Origin: Verrucomicrobiales bacterium
GTDB taxonomy: Bacteria > Verrucomicrobiota > Verrucomicrobiae > Limisphaerales > UBA1100
Direction of reading: 5' to 3'
Assembly: GCA_002721895.1 (NCBI GenBank)
Contig: PBLV01000044.1
Location: forward strand, 1-64,000
DNA: 64,000 bases
Part shown: positions 35,564-44,995 of the stretch, one piece after another
How the letters are laid out: every line of letters starts with the position of its first letter
Position numbering within the stretch: position 1 is the stretch's first letter
Made by a program: the position numbers and the translations under genes
Notes under the pieces: model-generated
The model's input: only the letters and a program-made list of their open reading frames with translations
Database searches by the model: none
What the model was told of the DNA's origin: nothing

Positions 35564-36595
35564 ATGCTCGATGAATTGACCGCCCAGTTAAACACCGGCA
35601 CCGACCTTGACCCCGCACAGTGCGAGGTCGCCGTGGAGCAACTCACCACCGAGGATATTCCCGCGGAGTCCAAGGCCGAATTCCTCACCGCCCTGGCCAC
35701 CAAGGGCGAGACCGCCAGCGAACTCGCCGCCTTCGCTACCAATTTGCGCGGGAGAGCCACGCCTGTGCCCTTCGATGGAGCCACCACTCAGGAACTGCTC
35801 GATGTCTGCGGCACTGGCGGCGACGGTCTGAACACCTTCAACATCTCCACCACCGTTGCCCTCCTCTGTGCCGCCGCAGGTGTCCCCGTAGCCAAGCACG
35901 GCAACCGCGCCATCACCAGCAGGAGTGGCAGTGCCGATGTCCTCGACGCACTCGGCATCCCCACAACCCTTTCGCCCGCCGAAGCCGCCACTGCCATTCA
36001 GGAAAAGAATTTCGCCTTTCTCTTCGCTCCGCTCTATCACCCTGCCTTTAAACACATCGCCCCCGCCCGCAAACTCTGCGCCGAGCGCGGCCAACGAACC
36101 CTGTTCAATTTCCTCGGCCCCCTGCTCAACCCCGCCCGCCCCACCGCACAACTCATTGGAGTCCCTCGCGCGGAACTCTGCGTCCCCATGGCCTCTGTCC
36201 TGAAGAATCTCGGAATTCGCCGTGGCATGGTTGTCAGCGGTGCCGCCGGTGAACGCCGCATGGACGAACTCTCGCCGCTGGGCGAAACCGCCATCGCCGA
36301 GTTTTATCAGGACCGTGCCATGGCTGAATCCGTGTGGTCCCCCGCAAACCTGACTCTCTCCCCCATGACCCTGAACGATCTTGCCGGCGGCGATGCCGAG
36401 GCCAACGCCACCCTCACCCGCGCGGTTTTAAACGGAGAAGACACCGGCCCGCGACGCGAGGCCGTGCTCTTGAACGCAGGAGCAGCCCTGTTCGTCGCCG
36501 GCGCCGCCAGTTCCATCACCGAAGGTTGGGAATTGGCCGCTGAAGTCATCGACGACGGCCGCGCCCGCGCCAAGCTGGAGGAATTGTCCGCATGA
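35564..36595 (+). CDS. trpD: Anthranilate phosphoribosyltransferase
   Basis: Second enzyme of tryptophan synthesis: joins anthranilate and PRPP. It has 343 residues, the standard length. The PRPP loop D-V-C-G-T-G-G-D-G is near residues 80-88, followed by N-I-S-T and K-H-G-N-R, and later F-N-F-L-G-P-L-L-N-P. No other trp genes are nearby, and no leader-peptide attenuator is visible in the short gap before it. The stop overlaps the next gene as ATGA. Confidence 0.97.
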   Translation: MLDELTAQLNTGTDLDPAQCEVAVEQLTTEDIPAESKAEFLTALATKGETASELAAFATNLRGRATPVPFDGATTQELLDVCGTGGDGLNTFNISTTVALLCAAAGVPVAKHGNRAITSRSGSADVLDALGIPTTLSPAEAATAIQEKNFAFLFAPLYHPAFKHIAPARKLCAERGQRTLFNFLGPLLNPARPTAQLIGVPRAELCVPMASVLKNLGIRRGMVVSGAAGERRMDELSPLGETAIAEFYQDRAMAESVWSPANLTLSPMTLNDLAGGDAEANATLTRAVLNGEDTGPRREAVLLNAGAALFVAGAASSITEGWELAAEVIDDGRARAKLEELSA

Positions 36596-37056
36596 ACCCG
36601 GCACCGCCCGTGCTGAAACCCTCGCCTTGGCGGCGCTGGGCGTGGGCGCTGGTGGTGATTCCCGTTGGCCTCGCCGTCTGGTTGCTCGGCGCGAATGACC
36701 CGGTGGAAACAAAAATTTATCCCCCTTGCGGCTTTCACAAGGCCACCGGCCTGCTCTGTCCCGGCTGTGGCGGACTGCGCTCCACTCACCACCTCGCCAA
36801 CGGGCGGCTGGGGCAGGCGTTCCAAAACCATCCAGGCTTCGTTCTGGCGCTGCCCTTCCTGCTGCCTCTGGTCTCCGTGTGGATATGGCACCGCGTCCGA
36901 AACGATGAGGAAACGCTCCGGACACGAATGATCTATGATCGGGCGTTAAAAATGGCGCTCATCCTCTTTTTCGTGCCGGCCCTGCTGCGAAACTTGCCCG
37001 GGCCATTCCAAAACTTCGCGCCACCACCGGTGGCAAAAGTCGCCCCATCCAAGTAA
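36592..37056 (+). CDS. DUF2752-family membrane protein
   Basis: 154 residues. Three membrane segments (about 16-34, 82-100 and 119-136). The motif C-G-F-H-K-A-T-G-L-L-C-P-G-C-G-G-L-R with T-H-H-L follows the first helix, the signature of DUF2752. Function of that family is unknown; the Cys-rich loop could bind metal or haem. Starts within the trpD stop (ATGA), so it is co-translated with trpD. Its stop overlaps the next start by one nucleotide (TAATG). Confidence 0.85.
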   Translation: MNPAPPVLKPSPWRRWAWALVVIPVGLAVWLLGANDPVETKIYPPCGFHKATGLLCPGCGGLRSTHHLANGRLGQAFQNHPGFVLALPFLLPLVSVWIWHRVRNDEETLRTRMIYDRALKMALILFFVPALLRNLPGPFQNFAPPPVAKVAPSK

Positions 37057-37592
37057 TGCCGCGATACACCATCATTGGCAGCGACGACCGCGAATACGGC
37101 CCCATCAGCCTCGATCAGGTGCGTGCCTGGATTCGCGAGGGGCGCGCGGATGAAAATACCCGCGTGCGCCCCGAGGGTTCACAGCAATGGACGGTCCTGG
37201 GCGAGCTTTCTGAATTCGCCGAACTGCTTGGCATTGCCCCTCCGAAAACCCCAGGCTTGCCGTCCCTTCCCGTCCCCAAGCGGAAACCGGCCGAGCTCAA
37301 GCCTCCCCCCGGACAACAAGTGGAGGCACCCACAACCAGCAACCCATGGGCGGGCGTGAGTCTGGCCTTTGCAATCGGGGCCATGACTTGTGGCTGTGGG
37401 CATCCCCTGTGCTGGGGAGTGTTCGCCGGACTGGGCATTGCCACCTCGCTCATGGCCTTGAACCAAATCAAACTCAATCCCGGCCAGCGTGGCGCGGGCA
37501 TGGCCAAGATATCGCTGGCCATGTCGGTGGCCAGCCTGCTGCTGTTCATCCTTGCCATCGGCGCAGTGGCGAGCCTCCTGCCCCAGAAGTAA
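37056..37592 (+). CDS. GYF_2-domain protein with DUF4190-like membrane region
   Basis: 178 residues. Residues 1-55 form a GYF_2 domain (Y-G-P-I-S-L-D-Q-V-R-A-W-I-R-E-G-R), a peptide-binding fold. A Pro-rich linker (about 70-95) leads to two membrane helices (about 102-125 and 145-172) with a C-x-C-G-H-P-L-C-W-G motif, as in DUF4190-type proteins. Such proteins are frequent and little studied in the PVC group. Starts one base inside the preceding stop. Confidence 0.85.
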   Translation: MPRYTIIGSDDREYGPISLDQVRAWIREGRADENTRVRPEGSQQWTVLGELSEFAELLGIAPPKTPGLPSLPVPKRKPAELKPPPGQQVEAPTTSNPWAGVSLAFAIGAMTCGCGHPLCWGVFAGLGIATSLMALNQIKLNPGQRGAGMAKISLAMSVASLLLFILAIGAVASLLPQK

Positions 37593-37603
37593 TCCATGAC
37601 CGC

Positions 37604-38008
37604 ATGAATGATGCACTGACCAAGGCCAAGGCGACGCGCTGCCTGCTGATGAACCTGTTCCTCCTCCCCGGCGCGGGTTCACTGAAAGGTGGCCGCCGCA
37701 TGGCCGGCACGTGGCAATTGTTGTTGCTGGTCATTGGCACCCTGATGATCGTCCCCATGCTGCTCGAGGCTATCAACCAGTTCTTGAGCCTGTATAAAGG
37801 CATCGCCGACATGGCTGAGACTGGAACCGGCGATGTGCCACAATCTCTGGAGGGACTACAGGAAACCCTCCTCTCCGTCTGGAGCAAACACGCCGGCCTG
37901 ACACTGGGAGGAATTGCACTGACCATGGCATCTTGGATCTGGGGGTTCTTTACTGGGTTTTCTCTGATGACCGAAGCAGCAGAGCGGGAGGTAAAAAGTC
38001 AAAATTGA
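37604..38008 (+). CDS. Small membrane protein, unknown function
   Basis: 134 residues from ATG 37604, the last gene of the trpD cluster, 11 nt after the GYF gene. Two clear membrane helices (about 35-58 and 104-124) with an intervening helix containing N-Q-F-L-S-L-Y-K. The N-terminus reads K-A-T-R-C-L-L-M-N-L-F-L-L-P-G-A-G-S-L-K, a weak re-entrant or tail-type helix. I do not recognise the family. Confidence 0.7.
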   Translation: MNDALTKAKATRCLLMNLFLLPGAGSLKGGRRMAGTWQLLLLVIGTLMIVPMLLEAINQFLSLYKGIADMAETGTGDVPQSLEGLQETLLSVWSKHAGLTLGGIALTMASWIWGFFTGFSLMTEAAEREVKSQN

Positions 38009-38061
38009 TGCGCAGTCACGAACCTTTTGAATTTTAACCTGTGGCTTTGCCTTTTTACCTT

Positions 38062-38604
38062 CTACTTTTGACTCCCCCTCCCTGTCTCCCGAAACTGGTG
38101 TGTCACCTGCGATACCACTTCCCTCTGCGGCCGAATGTCCGTACTGATGATAATGTCCGCCTGCCGGTAATACGGCTCGCGCGCGTCCAGCAGTTCACGA
38201 ATGCGCGCTTGGGGATCAGGATCATTTAAGAGGGGGCGATGCGTCTGGCCGCGGCACCTTTGCCAGATGGTTTCCGGATTGGCCCAAAGGCAGACCACCA
38301 GCGAGTGAGCCCTCAAGGCTTCCACGTTGGCGGGATCCGCCACCAAGCCGCCACCGGTGGCAATGACCAGCTTCTCCCGCTGGGCCAGACCGGCCACCAC
38401 GTCGCGTTCCATCCGGCGAAATTCCTCCTCCCCAGACTGGCTGAAAATCTCCGGAATGGACACCCCTGCCTGATCTTCAATCAGTGCATCGGTGTCCACG
38501 AACTCAAAGTGCAAATCCCGCGCCACCTGCCGGCCGACCGTCGACTTGCCCGTGCCCATGAACCCCACGAGAGCCAGATTCCGTATGTCGCGCGCCGCGT
38601 CCAT
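38062..38604 (-). CDS. aroK: Shikimate kinase
   Basis: Phosphorylates shikimate in the pathway to chorismate. About 180 residues from ATG 38604 (ATG 38622 is an alternative). Walker A is G-F-M-G-T-G-K-S-T. The shikimate-binding Asp is in D-T-D, with the Arg in E-E-F-R-R-M-E, and G-G-G-L-V is present, followed by R-P-L-L. Divergent from ptsI. The chorismate it feeds is used by trpD upstream and by the menaquinone pathway. Confidence 0.95.
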   Translation of the reverse strand: MDAARDIRNLALVGFMGTGKSTVGRQVARDLHFEFVDTDALIEDQAGVSIPEIFSQSGEEEFRRMERDVVAGLAQREKLVIATGGGLVADPANVEALRAHSLVVCLWANPETIWQRCRGQTHRPLLNDPDPQARIRELLDAREPYYRQADIIISTDIRPQREVVSQVTHQFRETGRGSQK

Positions 38605-38693
38605 CGCAATTGCATAGCCCAACGAGCAGGGGAAGGCACGCGGTTTGTTGAATTTGCTTGTTTGCGGGACACCGCCCCAACCATCATCAGCCC

Positions 38694-40484
38694 GTGGCGA
38701 GCACCATCGAGGCAGGGGAAACTATCTTCCGCGGCATTGGCGTGTCGCCGGGCGTGACGCAGGGGAAAGTCTTGGTGCTTGAGAAGGGTCAAGAGGAACG
38801 CCCTCGGCGCCGGCCCATTCCCGCCAAACAGGTGGAGTCGGAGCTGAATCGCCTGGAGGCCGCCCTTACCAAGACGCGCGGCGAGCTGCGTACCATTCGC
38901 GACTCTGTCCGCGCGCGCCTTGGCGCCAGTGACGCCCAGATTTTTGACGCCCACCTGCTGGTGCTCGACGATCCCGTGCTCATAGATCAGGTGACGCAGA
39001 TGATCCGCGATGAATCCATCAATGCGGAGTATGCCTTTTACACCTTCATTGGCGAATACACTCAGGCCCTCTCCGAGGTTCAGGATGATTACCTGCGCGA
39101 ACGCGTAGCGGACATTCGGGACGTAGCCGATCGTGTGCTGGGCCACCTGACCGGCCGCGATCACGCCATCGACCTCGAACACCTCGAAGATCCCTGCATC
39201 ATCATCAGCCACGAGTTGACCCCCGGCCACACCGCGCAACTGGACCGCGCCAAGGTGCTCGGCTTTGCGACCGACGTGGGCGGCAAAACCTCACACACCG
39301 CCATCATGGCCGGCAGCCTGCGCATCCCCGCCGTGGTCGGCCTGCGCAATGCCTCGCGCGAAATCACCACCGGCGCCCACGCCCTGCTTGACGGCTTGAA
39401 TGGCCTCATCATCGTCAACCCCACCGATCAGACCCTCTTCGAGTACGGCCAACTCACCCGTAAGCGCGAGGACCTCCAGACACGCTTGGCCGAGATCAAG
39501 GACAGCCCCGCCATTACCCTCGACGGCCAGCACATCACCCTCTCCGCCAACGTCGAACAAATCAGCGACACCGCTGCCGTGCTCGACTGCGGTGCCGAGG
39601 GCGTGGGACTGTTTCGCACCGAGTACCTTTTCCTCGATCGCGACACGGCCCCTACCGAGGAGGAGCAATACCTCTCCTACCAGAAAGTTGCCACGGCCGT
39701 GGCCCCGCAGACCGTCATCTTCCGCACACTCGACATCGGCGCCGACAAGCTTGCCGGCGCTTGGACCGGCACCAGCGAAACCAACCCCTTCCTGGGCTGG
39801 CGCGCCATTCGTTTTTGCCTTCAGGAAACCGCCATCTTCAAGGCCCAGCTACGCGCCATCCTCCGCGCCAGCACGGAAGGCAACGTCAAGGTCATGTATC
39901 CCATGATCTCCAGTGTCGATGAACTCACCGAGGCCAACAAGCTCCTCGAGGAATGCCAGGCCGAGTTGACCGCTGAAGGTCTTTCTTTCGACAAGAACAT
40001 CGAGGCCGGCGTCATGATCGAAATTCCTTCCGCTGTCATGATCGCCGACGCTCTGGCCCAGCGCGCCAAGTTCTTCAGCCTCGGCACCAACGACCTCATC
40101 CAGTACACCCTCGCCGTCGACCGCCTCAACGAGCGCGTCGCCCACATGTACGACCCCACCCACCCCGCCATGCTCAAGCTCATCCGCCTCTCCGTCGAGG
40201 CCGGCAAAAAGCACGGCATCTGGACCGGCATCTGCGGCGAGATGGCCGGCGATCCCGCCCTCGTCCCATTGCTCATTGGCTTGGGCGTCGACGAACTCAG
40301 CGTGGCCCCGCCCATGCTGCCGCAAATTAAACACCTCATCCGCCACCTCAAAACCACCGAGGCCCAGGAACTTGCCCGGTCCGCACTCGAAGCCGAGGCC
40401 AGCGTGGACATCCTCGTCCGCTCGCGCGCCTTGGTGCAGCGCGTGGCCCCCGGCCTGCTCGAGAGCCAAATGGCCAGCCTTTAA
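38694..40484 (+). CDS. ptsI: Phosphoenolpyruvate-protein phosphotransferase (PTS enzyme I)
   Basis: Passes phosphate from PEP to HPr. About 596 residues from GTG 38694, standard length; the frame opens at TTG 38658. The N-terminus has F-R-G-I-G-V-S-P-G-V. The phosphorylated histidine is in G-G-K-T-S-H-T-A-I-M-A. The PEP-binding part carries G-A-E-G-V-G-L-F-R-T-E, and the C-terminal loop I-C-G-E-M-A-G-D. No HPr or EII gene is nearby, so its use in transport or regulation is open. Confidence 0.96.
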   Translation: MASTIEAGETIFRGIGVSPGVTQGKVLVLEKGQEERPRRRPIPAKQVESELNRLEAALTKTRGELRTIRDSVRARLGASDAQIFDAHLLVLDDPVLIDQVTQMIRDESINAEYAFYTFIGEYTQALSEVQDDYLRERVADIRDVADRVLGHLTGRDHAIDLEHLEDPCIIISHELTPGHTAQLDRAKVLGFATDVGGKTSHTAIMAGSLRIPAVVGLRNASREITTGAHALLDGLNGLIIVNPTDQTLFEYGQLTRKREDLQTRLAEIKDSPAITLDGQHITLSANVEQISDTAAVLDCGAEGVGLFRTEYLFLDRDTAPTEEEQYLSYQKVATAVAPQTVIFRTLDIGADKLAGAWTGTSETNPFLGWRAIRFCLQETAIFKAQLRAILRASTEGNVKVMYPMISSVDELTEANKLLEECQAELTAEGLSFDKNIEAGVMIEIPSAVMIADALAQRAKFFSLGTNDLIQYTLAVDRLNERVAHMYDPTHPAMLKLIRLSVEAGKKHGIWTGICGEMAGDPALVPLLIGLGVDELSVAPPMLPQIKHLIRHLKTTEAQELARSALEAEASVDILVRSRALVQRVAPGLLESQMASL

Positions 40485-40486
40485 AA

Positions 40487-41233
40487 ATGCAGCTCATCAT
40501 CCTCGCCGCCGGCTACGCCACCCGGCTCCTGCCTCTCACCCGTGACACCCCCAAGCCGCTTCTCCCCGTGGACGGCCGCCCCATGCTCGAGCACGTCCTC
40601 GAGGCCGCCGCGCCCATCCCCGGCATCCAGCGCGCCATCGTCGTCACCAACCACCGTTTCGCCCCCCAATTCGAAGCATGGGCAAAAAACACGCTATCCC
40701 CTTTCCCCTGCGCCATCCTGAACGACGGCACCACCAGCAATGAAGACCGCCTCGGTGCCATCGGTGATCTTCACAAGGCCCTGGTAGATTTTGCCATCGA
40801 CGAAGACATCACCGTTTTAGCCGGCGACAACCTGTTCACCCAACCCCTCACCGGCTTTGGCGAATTTTGCGCCACCCACGCCACTCCCTGTCTGGGCGTC
40901 TATGACGTGGGATCGCTCGAGGAAGCCGCCAAGTACGGCGTCGTGGACACCAATGCCGAGGCCCGCATCACCAGCTTCGAAGAAAAACCCGCCGCCCCCA
41001 GAAGCACCCTCATTGGCATCGCCCTTTACCATTATCCCCGCGCCGTCCTGCCCGAGATCACCCGTTACCTGGCCGAAGACAACAACCCCGACCAACCCGG
41101 CCGCCTTATCCAATGGCTGTACCCACAGCGCCCCGTCCACGCCTGGCCCGTCCCCGGCCAATGGCTCGACATCGGCTCCCACGAAACCCTCGCCGAAGCC
41201 CGGGAGATATTCGGGAACAAAGCCCAAGCCTGA
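40487..41233 (+). CDS. Sugar-1-phosphate nucleotidyltransferase
   Basis: 248 residues. The NTP-binding signature is L-A-A-G-Y-A-T-R-L-L-P-L-T followed by P-K-P-L-L-P-V, and L-A-G-D-N-L is the metal-binding motif. This family includes glucose-1-phosphate thymidylyltransferase and mannose-1-phosphate guanylyltransferase; which nucleotide and sugar are used is not certain. It begins 2 nt after the ptsI stop. Confidence 0.9.
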   Translation: MQLIILAAGYATRLLPLTRDTPKPLLPVDGRPMLEHVLEAAAPIPGIQRAIVVTNHRFAPQFEAWAKNTLSPFPCAILNDGTTSNEDRLGAIGDLHKALVDFAIDEDITVLAGDNLFTQPLTGFGEFCATHATPCLGVYDVGSLEEAAKYGVVDTNAEARITSFEEKPAAPRSTLIGIALYHYPRAVLPEITRYLAEDNNPDQPGRLIQWLYPQRPVHAWPVPGQWLDIGSHETLAEAREIFGNKAQA

Positions 41234-41279
41234 TTTCTGGATACCGGCTTGATCGGCACCGCCTTGGGAATATCTTAAA

Positions 41280-43265
41280 GTGGCCCGGGGGATGAGGGGT
41301 TGCTTTAGTGCGCGTGTGGATTTTTGGGTCCATCGCGAGGGGGTAAATTACGGTCCATTCACTGCCGACCAGTTGCAGGCCGGGCTGGCGTCCGGAAATT
41401 TGTTGCCCACGGATTTCTGCAAGCGGGCCGACCACGCCGATTGGTCCACCGTGGCTGCCTGTCTGCCCTCCCCGAAGCCCCAGCCTGAGCCGGAAGCCGC
41501 ACCCGCCGGACCTTCTCTTTTGCCCGCCTACATTGGCGCGGCGGTTATTCTTGGTGGCCTTGTGGCCGGCTGGTGGCTTGTGCGGGATGAAACCCACATG
41601 CCGGTGCCCGCGCCGCCCAAGGCGGCCACCCAAACCGACAACACGACCAACGCCCCGCCCAAGCCGGCCACCAACCGTGTCCAAACCGCCAAGGCCGAGC
41701 GGCTCCCTCGATCCGTGCCCGGTCATTCGCGGCACATTCCTACCAACGCCCTCGCCGTGTTGACCCTTCATGCCGAGGATCTCCTGCGCAAGGCTGGACA
41801 CGAACAACCACTGGATATCCCCCTGCTGGCCGGACACAAGGAGGCCATTTCGGAAATGAGCCCTTTCCTGTCCGGGTTGTTGCGCGATCCCGAGTCCACG
41901 GGCATTGATTTCAAACAACCGCTGCACCTGTTCCTCCAGCATCATCCACCCGAGGGTGTGGAGGCCCCGGGCTTTTCACCTCTTCTTGGCGTGGTGGCCG
42001 CCGTGGCTGACGCCAACACGGTGGAGGGTGCCATGGCCGAGGTCATCGAACTGCGCCTCGGCGGCTTCGGGCGGCAGATGATGGATTCGCTTAAGGTCGA
42101 GAACGGTTGGCGCATTTTAAACACCAACCGGCTGCCCTTGGCCTTTGCCTTCAATGATGAGGCCCTCGTGCTTGTGCTGCGGGAAAATCCGCGGCCCGGC
42201 GAATCACTGGCGAAGCCGCTGCTGGCCGCCCTGGAATCTGACGGGGGACTGCCCGGCGCACACTTGGATTTCAAGCGGCACCTGACCGAATGGACGGATG
42301 CCGCCTTGTGGTGGGATGCCCTCCGCACCCGCGCCGTGCTGACCCAGACCGATGCCAGTCTGCACGCACTGATATCGGGCCTCACCTCCGCGCCCACGCT
42401 TTCCGCCGGTGTATTCTTTGATGAAGGCGAGGCGGTCTTCTCCTTTCACCAGCAGGAACCCGGCCCGGCCATCCTGAAATCCAACGGCCTGCCCGAGTCG
42501 TTGACCGGCCTGGTCTCGGCCAATGCCGTCTTGGCCGGCGGACTCTCACTGGACATGACTGCCATTCGAGAACGACTTGCCGGCTTGCCCGCGCAAATCG
42601 GGGCACAATTCGACCTGACGCCGGAACGAATTGACGAGATTCTGCACGCCGCCACCGGTCTAACTTGGAAACAACTGCTCGACCTGCCCGCGGGCGATGC
42701 GCTGGCCGTGGTGCCCGAGTTGCGCCAAGACACCGAAGGAGACTTGCGGCCCGCGTTGATTGTGGCCGTCAACCTCGCCAGTTCCAACTTGGGCGGCCGC
42801 CTGCTGGAACAACTCGAATCCACCGGTGTCACTCAGGCGTTGTCCGCGCAAAACCTCGTACTCATTTTAAAGGACGACCAGTTGTTCCTCACCACGTTCG
42901 AGCAGCAAGTGACCGCGCAACTGGGCAAGGTGACCAATCCCGTGGCGGGCGTGCGGAAGGAAATGCTTCAGGCCGGCGGCTTGGCCGGCTGGCTGGACGT
43001 GGCGAGCGTCCGAAATGCCGTGCAATCCCTCGGGGCTTCACCGGCCCTGCTGGAAGCCATGGATGCCTTCAAGGAAGCACGCTTCACCGGCACCAACAGC
43101 GATGGCGGGCTCCGCCTGGAACTCGCCTTCAAGCTGGCGGATCCCGAGGCAGGCAGTTTGGCTGCCTCGCTGGATCTCGCCGCGGAACTGGCCGCCTTGG
43201 CCTCGCCCGCGCCCTCCGCCGCCGTGCCTGCACCCGCGCCACCCACCATCGACACGCCGGAATAA
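41280..43265 (+). CDS. GYF_2-domain membrane-anchored protein, large periplasmic domain (DUF4836-like)
   Basis: 661 residues. An N-terminal GYF_2 domain (Y-G-P-F-T-A-D-Q-L-Q-A-G-L) at about 20-60 and a Pro-rich linker precede one membrane helix (about 80-100). The rest, about 550 residues, lies outside. It opens with I-P-T-N-A-L-A-V-L-T-L-H-A and contains repeated hydrophobic-strand and helix blocks. This pattern recalls DUF4836 proteins; I am unsure of that. The start (GTG 41280, ATG 41292 or GTG 41316) is not decided by a ribosome-binding site. The next gene encodes a related protein. Confidence 0.65.
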   Translation: MARGMRGCFSARVDFWVHREGVNYGPFTADQLQAGLASGNLLPTDFCKRADHADWSTVAACLPSPKPQPEPEAAPAGPSLLPAYIGAAVILGGLVAGWWLVRDETHMPVPAPPKAATQTDNTTNAPPKPATNRVQTAKAERLPRSVPGHSRHIPTNALAVLTLHAEDLLRKAGHEQPLDIPLLAGHKEAISEMSPFLSGLLRDPESTGIDFKQPLHLFLQHHPPEGVEAPGFSPLLGVVAAVADANTVEGAMAEVIELRLGGFGRQMMDSLKVENGWRILNTNRLPLAFAFNDEALVLVLRENPRPGESLAKPLLAALESDGGLPGAHLDFKRHLTEWTDAALWWDALRTRAVLTQTDASLHALISGLTSAPTLSAGVFFDEGEAVFSFHQQEPGPAILKSNGLPESLTGLVSANAVLAGGLSLDMTAIRERLAGLPAQIGAQFDLTPERIDEILHAATGLTWKQLLDLPAGDALAVVPELRQDTEGDLRPALIVAVNLASSNLGGRLLEQLESTGVTQALSAQNLVLILKDDQLFLTTFEQQVTAQLGKVTNPVAGVRKEMLQAGGLAGWLDVASVRNAVQSLGASPALLEAMDAFKEARFTGTNSDGGLRLELAFKLADPEAGSLAASLDLAAELAALASPAPSAAVPAPAPPTIDTPE

Positions 43266-43304
43266 GCTTCTCCATCCAGCGCTGGTTCTGGCAGACTGCG
43301 GCTC

Positions 43305-44933
43305 GTGCAATCCAAGGGAACAAGCCGATGGATGCGGCAGCGTGGTGGTGTTGGCATGGCCGCGGGCATCATCCTGTCGGTGCTGGTGCTGGCCGGCATC
43401 ATTGCCTGGCTCTTGCTGCGCCCGGAACACCGGCCCCATCGCGAGGCGGGCTCCATTCTTCCGGCCGATGCCGTCATGGTGTTTTCCATTCAGCCCGGCA
43501 AACTGATCAATAAGGCCGGTCTGCCGGATTTGCTCCGGGACAATATCGACCTCCTGGGCGGCGCGGGCATGATGATTGACCCCAACCAGATCGCCTCGTT
43601 CGCGGACATCACCCGGCTGGGCATCCGCGACGACAAGCCGGTACTCCTGTTCATGCAACCGGGTGACATGGGGTTTGTCATGGGCCTAGTCTTTCCGCTC
43701 ATCAACCGCGATGCGTTTGAGAAAGGTATCCAGGAAAACCTGCCGGGCGAATTGGGCGACCAGATCATCAAGCAGATGACCGAGGAACAAGGCCTGCGCG
43801 GCATCTTTCGTGGACGCGAGCCCATCGCGTTTGGGTATGACGACAACTCGCTGCTGATTCTCGTGGAAGAAAACAGCCGAGGCGATGACCTGGGCCCGCG
43901 GGTGCACAAGCTATTCGCGCAGGAAAACGGACTGGCCGAGGCGCGACCGGCCTTTCGAAAATTCATGGAGAAAGGCGACGACTTGGGCCTGTGGATGGAC
44001 CTCGATGCCGCGGGCGAGCTGATCCCCTCGGAATTCGCAGCCCTGTTCAGCAGCACCCCCTATTTTCCCAAGGGCGAGCAAACCATCAGTTGGCGCTTTG
44101 AGCCGGGTGAACTGCTGATGGAACAAGTCGTGATCGGCGGCGACGCTCTTCCCCTGCGGCCCGTGGATCCCTCCCTTCTTGATGTCATACCCGCCAACGC
44201 CGTGTTGACCGCCGTCGGCGGCATTGACCTCGCCGAGGTGGACAAGCAGGTCTCCAGTCTTTTAAAGGACAGCAGCCGGCTTGCTGATATACTACCCGAG
44301 GACATTCCCTTGGAGAAGGTTCAGGAATTCATCGAAAACCTCACCGGCGGCGATGAGCTGGATCTGAACGAACAACTCACCGGCGACCTCGCCCTAGCGC
44401 TGACTGACTTTGAACTCAAGGAAGCCCTTTTCATCAAGGTGCCCCTCCCCCGACTTTACTTGGCCGGTGCCTTCAAGACCCGCGAGGGCGCGGACATGGA
44501 GGCGTTGACGCGGCAGTTCAAGATTGGGGAAACCGTTGGACTGGAGGCCTTTGCCGGGGATGATCGCATCTACCTTGCCTCCCCCAAGTTCCGTGAGTCG
44601 CTGGAAGAATCTGGGGCCGTGCCCGAGCCCGTCACGGGATCGGCCCGCAACCAGCTCACCACCCCCAGCGCGGCCATGGCATTGAACTTTCCCCGCCTCG
44701 CCCGCGTGCTGGAAAAATTTCCCGAAGCCGCCCCGGCCATCCCTCTGCTGGATCGAATGGGCACCTTCACCGCCACCGTCCACACCCAGTCCGACGCCTC
44801 TCGTTTCACCTTTCGCCTGACGATGCAGGACCGGAAAACCAATGTCCTCCGCCAAGTCATCGAGTTGATAATGAACCCAGCCTCCCCGGATCCGATCGAA
44901 GAGGATGCGGACGGGAATTCCCTGCCCGATTAA
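43305..44933 (+). CDS. Membrane-anchored protein, relative of the preceding gene product
   Basis: 542 residues from GTG 43305. One membrane helix (about 18-38) is followed by I-L-P-A-D-A-V-M-V-F-S-I-Q, matching the start of the outer domain of the neighbour, then long alternating strand/helix blocks. It lacks the GYF_2 domain. The extreme C-terminus is E-E-D-A-D-G-N-S-L-P-D, resembling a calcium-binding D-x-D-x-N turn. Tandem arrangement suggests duplication. Function unknown. Confidence 0.65.
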   Translation: MQSKGTSRWMRQRGGVGMAAGIILSVLVLAGIIAWLLLRPEHRPHREAGSILPADAVMVFSIQPGKLINKAGLPDLLRDNIDLLGGAGMMIDPNQIASFADITRLGIRDDKPVLLFMQPGDMGFVMGLVFPLINRDAFEKGIQENLPGELGDQIIKQMTEEQGLRGIFRGREPIAFGYDDNSLLILVEENSRGDDLGPRVHKLFAQENGLAEARPAFRKFMEKGDDLGLWMDLDAAGELIPSEFAALFSSTPYFPKGEQTISWRFEPGELLMEQVVIGGDALPLRPVDPSLLDVIPANAVLTAVGGIDLAEVDKQVSSLLKDSSRLADILPEDIPLEKVQEFIENLTGGDELDLNEQLTGDLALALTDFELKEALFIKVPLPRLYLAGAFKTREGADMEALTRQFKIGETVGLEAFAGDDRIYLASPKFRESLEESGAVPEPVTGSARNQLTTPSAAMALNFPRLARVLEKFPEAAPAIPLLDRMGTFTATVHTQSDASRFTFRLTMQDRKTNVLRQVIELIMNPASPDPIEEDADGNSLPD

Positions 44934-44995
44934 ACCCATTTCGGGGCATGCCATCGGGACTCGACACGATGAAAACATCGTGGAAGAATAACCTC

